A stretch of DNA of 7,957 nucleotides. Origin: Kangiella sp. (GTDB lineage: Bacteria; Pseudomonadota; Gammaproteobacteria; Enterobacterales; Kangiellaceae). Of this stretch, positions 4,837-7,957 are shown in pieces. The position numbers were made by a program, and so were the translations under genes. The stretch's first letter is position 1. Every line of letters starts with the position of its first letter. The DNA is taken from NCBI GenBank assembly GCA_026195755.1, contig JAPHRL010000228.1, positions 1 through 7,957 of the forward strand, in the 5' to 3' direction. Under the pieces are notes generated by a model. That model was not told the DNA's origin and ran no database searches. It worked only from the letters and a program-made list of their open reading frames with translations.

Positions 4837-6492
4837 GTGGAACGTGAATTTATGGAGTTTGATGTCGTAATCGTTGGTGCAGGCCCTGCGGGCTTATCAG
4901 CGGCGATTCGTCTTCGCCAGCTGGCAGCCGAAAAAGACCAGGAGTTGATGGTCTGTGTGGTTGAAAAAGGCTCCGAAGTTGGTGCGCACATCCTATCCGG
5001 TGCCGTTTTTGAACCTACCGCACTCAATGAACTCATTCCTGACTGGCAGGAAAAGAACGCTCCCCTGTTAACCAAGGTGTCTGAAGATAATATTTACCTC
5101 TTTAGAGGTCAGGACAAATCCATCAAGATTCCAAATCTCTTTGCACCTAAAACCATGCATAACCATGGCAACTATATTGTCAGTTTAGGCAATGTCTGTC
5201 GCTGGTTAGCAGAGCAAGCTGAGAGCTTGGGCGTTGAAATATTCCCGGGCTTTGCTGCTTCCGAAGTGCTTTACAATGACGATGGTTCGGTAAAAGGTAT
5301 CGCTACCGGCGATATGGGTATTGGTCGTGACGGTGAGAAGAAAGACAGCTATATGCCTGGCATGGAACTGCACGCCAAGTACACCTTATTTGCTGAAGGT
5401 TGTCGCGGTCACTTAGGTAAAGAGTTGATTGCCAAATTTAAGCTCGATGAAGGCAAAGAGCCGCAACATTATGGCATTGGAATTAAAGAGCTGTGGAAAG
5501 TTCCAGCTGAACAACACAAGCCAGGTCTGGTTGTGCACACAGCAGGATGGCCTTTAAGCGAGTCAGGCTCTGCTGGTGGCGGCTTCCTGTACCATATCGA
5601 AGATGAGCAGGTAGTTGTTGGTCTGATTACCGACCTGTCCTATTCAAATCCACACGTTAGCCCTTTTGATGAGTTCCAGCGCTATAAGCACCAGTCTGCC
5701 ATCAAGCAATATCTAGAAGGTGGCGAACGTATTTCTTATGGAGCACGAGCCATTACCAAAGGTGGTTTGCAATCACAGCCAAAAATGTCTTTCCCGGGTG
5801 GCTTGTTGATTGGTGATGATGCAGGCACCTTAAACTTTGCCAAAATCAAAGGTTCACACACCGCCATGAAGTCAGGCATGATTGCTGCTGAAACGGTTAT
5901 GTCAGCTGTGACTTATGAGCGCGCTAATGATGATTTGCTTGAATATGCAGAGAATTATAAAAAGTCCTGGGCATGGAAAGAACTTCATGCACAACGTAAC
6001 TTCGGTCCTGCACAACATAAATGGGGCAACCTGGTAGGTTCGGCTTATGCCTTCATTGATTTAAATATTTTCAATGGCAAGCTGCCATGGACCTTAAGCG
6101 ACCCTGAGCCGGATTACGCGCAATTAAAGCCAGCGTCAGAATGCAAAAAGATTAACTACCCAAAACCGGATGGTAAGTTATCATTTGATAAGCTTTCATC
6201 AGTGTTTGTTTCCAACACCAATCATGAAGAAGATCAGCCAGTCCATCTACAGCTGAAAGATCCTTCTATCCCGATTGAGGTTAACTTGGAAAAGTATGAT
6301 GAGCCTGCGCAACGCTACTGCCCTGCCGGGGTTTATGAAGTAGTACGTGATGATGATGGCAATAACCCCAAGTTTGTAATCAATGCACAAAACTGCGTGC
6401 ACTGTAAAACTTGTGATATTAAAGATCCGAGTCAGAACATTCATTGGGTAACACCGGAGGGTACTGGTGGTCCTAACTATCCTAATATGTAA
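4837..6492 (+). CDS. etfQO: Electron transfer flavoprotein-ubiquinone oxidoreductase
   Basis: This 551-residue inner-membrane-associated FAD and 4Fe-4S protein takes electrons from reduced ETF and reduces ubiquinone, linking beta-oxidation and amino-acid oxidation to respiration. The N-terminal dinucleotide fold is VVIVGAGPAGLSAA (10-23), with E43 in VVEKG at the end of the second strand. A second FAD motif is GGLLIGDDAGTLN (321-333). The C-terminal ferredoxin-like domain carries the cluster ligands C495 (RYCPAGVY) and C520, C523, C526 (CVHCKTC), so all four cysteines are present. Length fits bacterial members and there is no targeting peptide. The start is GTG at 4837, with a strong ribosome site. 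It is divergent from etfBA and ends at a palindromic terminator. The gene is also written etfD or etfdh in some genomes. Confidence 0.97.
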   Translation: MEREFMEFDVVIVGAGPAGLSAAIRLRQLAAEKDQELMVCVVEKGSEVGAHILSGAVFEPTALNELIPDWQEKNAPLLTKVSEDNIYLFRGQDKSIKIPNLFAPKTMHNHGNYIVSLGNVCRWLAEQAESLGVEIFPGFAASEVLYNDDGSVKGIATGDMGIGRDGEKKDSYMPGMELHAKYTLFAEGCRGHLGKELIAKFKLDEGKEPQHYGIGIKELWKVPAEQHKPGLVVHTAGWPLSESGSAGGGFLYHIEDEQVVVGLITDLSYSNPHVSPFDEFQRYKHQSAIKQYLEGGERISYGARAITKGGLQSQPKMSFPGGLLIGDDAGTLNFAKIKGSHTAMKSGMIAAETVMSAVTYERANDDLLEYAENYKKSWAWKELHAQRNFGPAQHKWGNLVGSAYAFIDLNIFNGKLPWTLSDPEPDYAQLKPASECKKINYPKPDGKLSFDKLSSVFVSNTNHEEDQPVHLQLKDPSIPIEVNLEKYDEPAQRYCPAGVYEVVRDDDGNNPKFVINAQNCVHCKTCDIKDPSQNIHWVTPEGTGGPNYPNM

Positions 6493-6509
6493 GCACTTAT
6501 ACATAACCC

Positions 6510-6543
6510 ATAAAAAAAGCGGCAATATTGCCGCTTTTTTTAT
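6510..6543. terminator. Bidirectional intrinsic terminator between etfQO and the DUF3466 gene
   Basis: This is a perfect 34-bp palindrome. The core GCGGCAATATTGCCGC (6519-6534) is flanked by seven A (6512-6518) and seven T (6535-6541). The hairpin plus U-run appears on both strands. It lies between convergent genes (etfQO stop at 6492, the next gene's stop at 6563) and follows the same A7-stem-T7 design as the terminator at 2933-2962. Confidence 0.92.
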
Positions 6544-6562
6544 AACACTAAATTCATATTGG

Positions 6563-7831
6563 TTAACTTTGCTTTCTTCTTAAACCAAACAAACTTAAAA
6601 GAACTAGCATCATAACAGGGACACTACCACCGCCTGAGTTGTTGTCTTCTTCAGTTTCGCAGACTTCTACTTCGCCACCAGTAGGATCGAGTCTGAAAGC
6701 TCTAACCTCACCGTCTTTCACGCCAAAACCGATGACTTGTCCCGCATTATTGATATCGGTAGCTTCGGTCAACTTCCAGCCAGAATCACACGAGATCAAA
6801 TTATTCAGGTTTTTCATTTCATTGTTTTCATAAATGAATGCAGCAAACTCATTTAATGTAGGAGTTGATACAAGAGCTCTGCCAACAATTTGTCCATTAT
6901 CATTAATTGCTCGGGCCCTTGAGTCTGTATAGCTGGAACCTAAGAAGCCCAAGAAGGTTAATTCTTCAGATCCACTTTGCGCATCATAATAGAAAGCTTC
7001 CTGGTTATTTCTAGAACCCGAAATATATACACTACCAACCACCTCATCATGAATATTAATTCCGTGTGCGAATGTAGCACGATCATCCTTGGTGGGGAGT
7101 TCTGTGATTGCATTCTGGTTATTAGTATCCACAATGAATGACTTTATCGTGTACTGTTCACTATCAGCAACTTTTGCATCTGAGAAGCCAATTGCTTTTC
7201 CTGCATTGCTGATTGACGTCATGTAGGACTGTCTTGTTACTTCATCAGCCAGAGTAGGAACCATAAAATAGGTTTGATCATTGTTGTTGTAGATAAAACC
7301 TCTGTCTACAGCACTATTGGCATCATCTGGATCTTCATCAAAACGCCCATGACCTACAATAAAATTACTATCATTAATATCAAAAGCGCGTGTTTCAATA
7401 AGATTATCTTTCTCCGGCAATGCTTCGATGTTTCCATCAAAAATAACCGCAAAAATCTCTTCCTGAATCACTGTATCGCCATTTTCCTGCTCTACTTCAG
7501 TCAAAACATTAGAATAACCAACAGCGACTCCTGCAGCGTTTATACCTAGAGCCTCGCTGGCCTCTCCATCTGTTAGTACACCAAGATCTTCATTGGCGCC
7601 CGACTGGTATTTTACGGCATGAGCAAAAAACTCCCTCTGCTCTTCTTCTTCGTTTATCGGGCCATTTGCCATACCCACAGCAACCCCATGCTCATTAATC
7701 TTATAGGCAACATTGTAATTACCATCAAGACCACCTAAATCTACAATGTCGTAAGGAGCTGATACTGCTACTCCAGTGCCCAAAGTGAGCAAAGACGCAA
7801 GTATTGTTTTCTTAAATTGCTGTTGTTTCAT
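6563..7831 (-). CDS. Secreted DUF3466/HAF-repeat protein with a GlyGly-CTERM-like anchor
   Basis: This 422-residue exported protein is of unknown function. Residues 1-25 are a signal peptide (KK, then a hydrophobic stretch, cleavage probably after VSA). The mature part has seven copies of a motif close to I-N-x-x-G-x-x-V-G, centred on I45, I97, I152, I207, I258, I309 and I360, 51-55 residues apart. Each is followed by a strand like HAF/AFIY: FFAHAVKY (68), IFAVIF (126), RGFIYN (177), KSFIVD (230), EAFYYD (278), AAFIYE (330), RAFRLD (377). This is the HAF/DUF3466 repeat pattern and suggests a seven-bladed beta-propeller. Only two cysteines occur after the signal (C348, C391). The tail SGGGSVP (399-405), a hydrophobic run (406-417) and RRK (418-420) resemble GlyGly-CTERM sorting signals cut by rhombosortase. 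AAGAGA (7843-7838) precedes the ATG by 6 bases. The gene looks more A/T-rich than its neighbours. Confidence 0.85.
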   Translation of the reverse strand: MKQQQFKKTILASLLTLGTGVAVSAPYDIVDLGGLDGNYNVAYKINEHGVAVGMANGPINEEEEQREFFAHAVKYQSGANEDLGVLTDGEASEALGINAAGVAVGYSNVLTEVEQENGDTVIQEEIFAVIFDGNIEALPEKDNLIETRAFDINDSNFIVGHGRFDEDPDDANSAVDRGFIYNNNDQTYFMVPTLADEVTRQSYMTSISNAGKAIGFSDAKVADSEQYTIKSFIVDTNNQNAITELPTKDDRATFAHGINIHDEVVGSVYISGSRNNQEAFYYDAQSGSEELTFLGFLGSSYTDSRARAINDNGQIVGRALVSTPTLNEFAAFIYENNEMKNLNNLISCDSGWKLTEATDINNAGQVIGFGVKDGEVRAFRLDPTGGEVEVCETEEDNNSGGGSVPVMMLVLLSLFGLRRKQS

Positions 7832-7907
7832 TCTGTTTCTCTTATATTGAAGAATTTTGTGTGCTTAATGCACTTTTCTCATTGGGTACCCGTTTTAGAA
7901 TCAAGAA

Positions 7908-7957
7908 TCACTCAGCGTCAGGCTGTGATTCCGGCTTGGCGTCTTTAAAGGCATCCA
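7908..7957 (-). CDS. Probable C-terminal end of an upstream minus-strand gene (partial)
   Basis: Reading from the right edge on the minus strand, one frame gives DAFKDAKPESQPDAE and then TGA at 7910-7908. A charged, Ala/Pro/Glu-rich tail is typical of a protein C-terminus. Another frame stays open to a TGA at 7903-7901 but gives a less protein-like string. Only 15 codons are visible, so no function can be assigned. If real, the gene ends 76 bases before the DUF3466 start and could be in the same transcript. Confidence 0.4.
   Translation of the reverse strand, partial: DAFKDAKPESQPDAE

Noticed and set aside
6247..6525. Open frame of 92 codons on the minus strand at the end of etfQO
   Set aside because: It runs through the Fe-S cluster coding region and the terminator. 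Its composition is unlike a real protein and it has no supporting signals.
7274..7549. Open frame of 91 codons on the plus strand within the DUF3466 gene
   Set aside because: It is antisense to the repeat-bearing secreted protein and explained by the A/T-rich complement. There is no ribosome site and no family resemblance.
7838..7848. TATAAG on the minus strand just before the DUF3466 start, as a possible -10 box
   Set aside because: It overlaps the ribosome site and would put the transcription start at or inside the start codon. The -35 position is also poor.
7861..7873. Small hairpin GTGC-TTAAT-GCAC followed by TTTT on the plus strand
   Set aside because: The stem is only 4 bp, no plus-strand gene precedes it, and on the transcribed minus strand no T-run follows. 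It is unlikely to be a terminator.

Overview
The window looks like a chromosomal core segment of a marine-type gammaproteobacterium of moderate G+C (by eye in the 40s percent). The trmJ-cysE and suhB neighbourhood is typical of Gammaproteobacteria. The combination with divergent etfBA/etfQO genes, a short DUF1338 protein and a DUF3466/HAF-repeat protein with a GlyGly-CTERM-like tail suggests a Kangiella-like or related lineage. That placement is inference from protein resemblance, not a computed result. I see no mobile elements, CRISPR arrays, or tRNA or rRNA genes.

Layout. Positions 1-1056 (minus strand) carry trmJ followed by the start of cysE, 12 bases apart and probably translationally coupled. 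Positions 1057-1220 are a divergent control region. On the suhB side it holds a sigma70-like promoter with a G/C-rich discriminator and a very short leader with a boxB-like hairpin and a boxA-like element, resembling an rRNA leader. Positions 1221-1997 encode SuhB and 2113-2910 a short DUF1338 (HglS/YdcJ superfamily) protein. A bidirectional terminator at 2933-2962 separates it from the convergent etfBA operon (4655 to 2977, minus strand; the genes overlap by one base). A 180-bp divergent region with palindromes and a direct repeat follows. ETF:ubiquinone oxidoreductase (etfQO) runs from 4837 to 6492 on the plus strand and ends at a second palindromic terminator (6510-6543). Positions 6563-7831 (minus strand) encode a secreted, seven-repeat DUF3466/HAF protein. 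The right edge (7908-7957) probably holds the last codons of another minus-strand gene.

How the genes work together. EtfA and EtfB collect electrons from flavin dehydrogenases (acyl-CoA dehydrogenases and others), and EtfQO passes them to ubiquinone, so positions 2977-6492 form one functional electron-transfer module. The DUF1338 protein next to it belongs to a superfamily whose characterised member makes D-2-hydroxyglutarate, and the oxidation of that compound can be ETF-linked. A metabolic connection is possible but unproven. SuhB is an inositol-phosphatase-fold protein that in E. coli is part of the rRNA antitermination complex, and its leader here looks built for feedback by that complex. 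TrmJ modifies tRNA and CysE starts cysteine synthesis.

The most notable observations are the rRNA-like boxB-boxA leader of suhB and the secreted seven-repeat protein with a likely rhombosortase-type tail. Everything else is largely ordinary core genome. No gap exceeds 300 bases.
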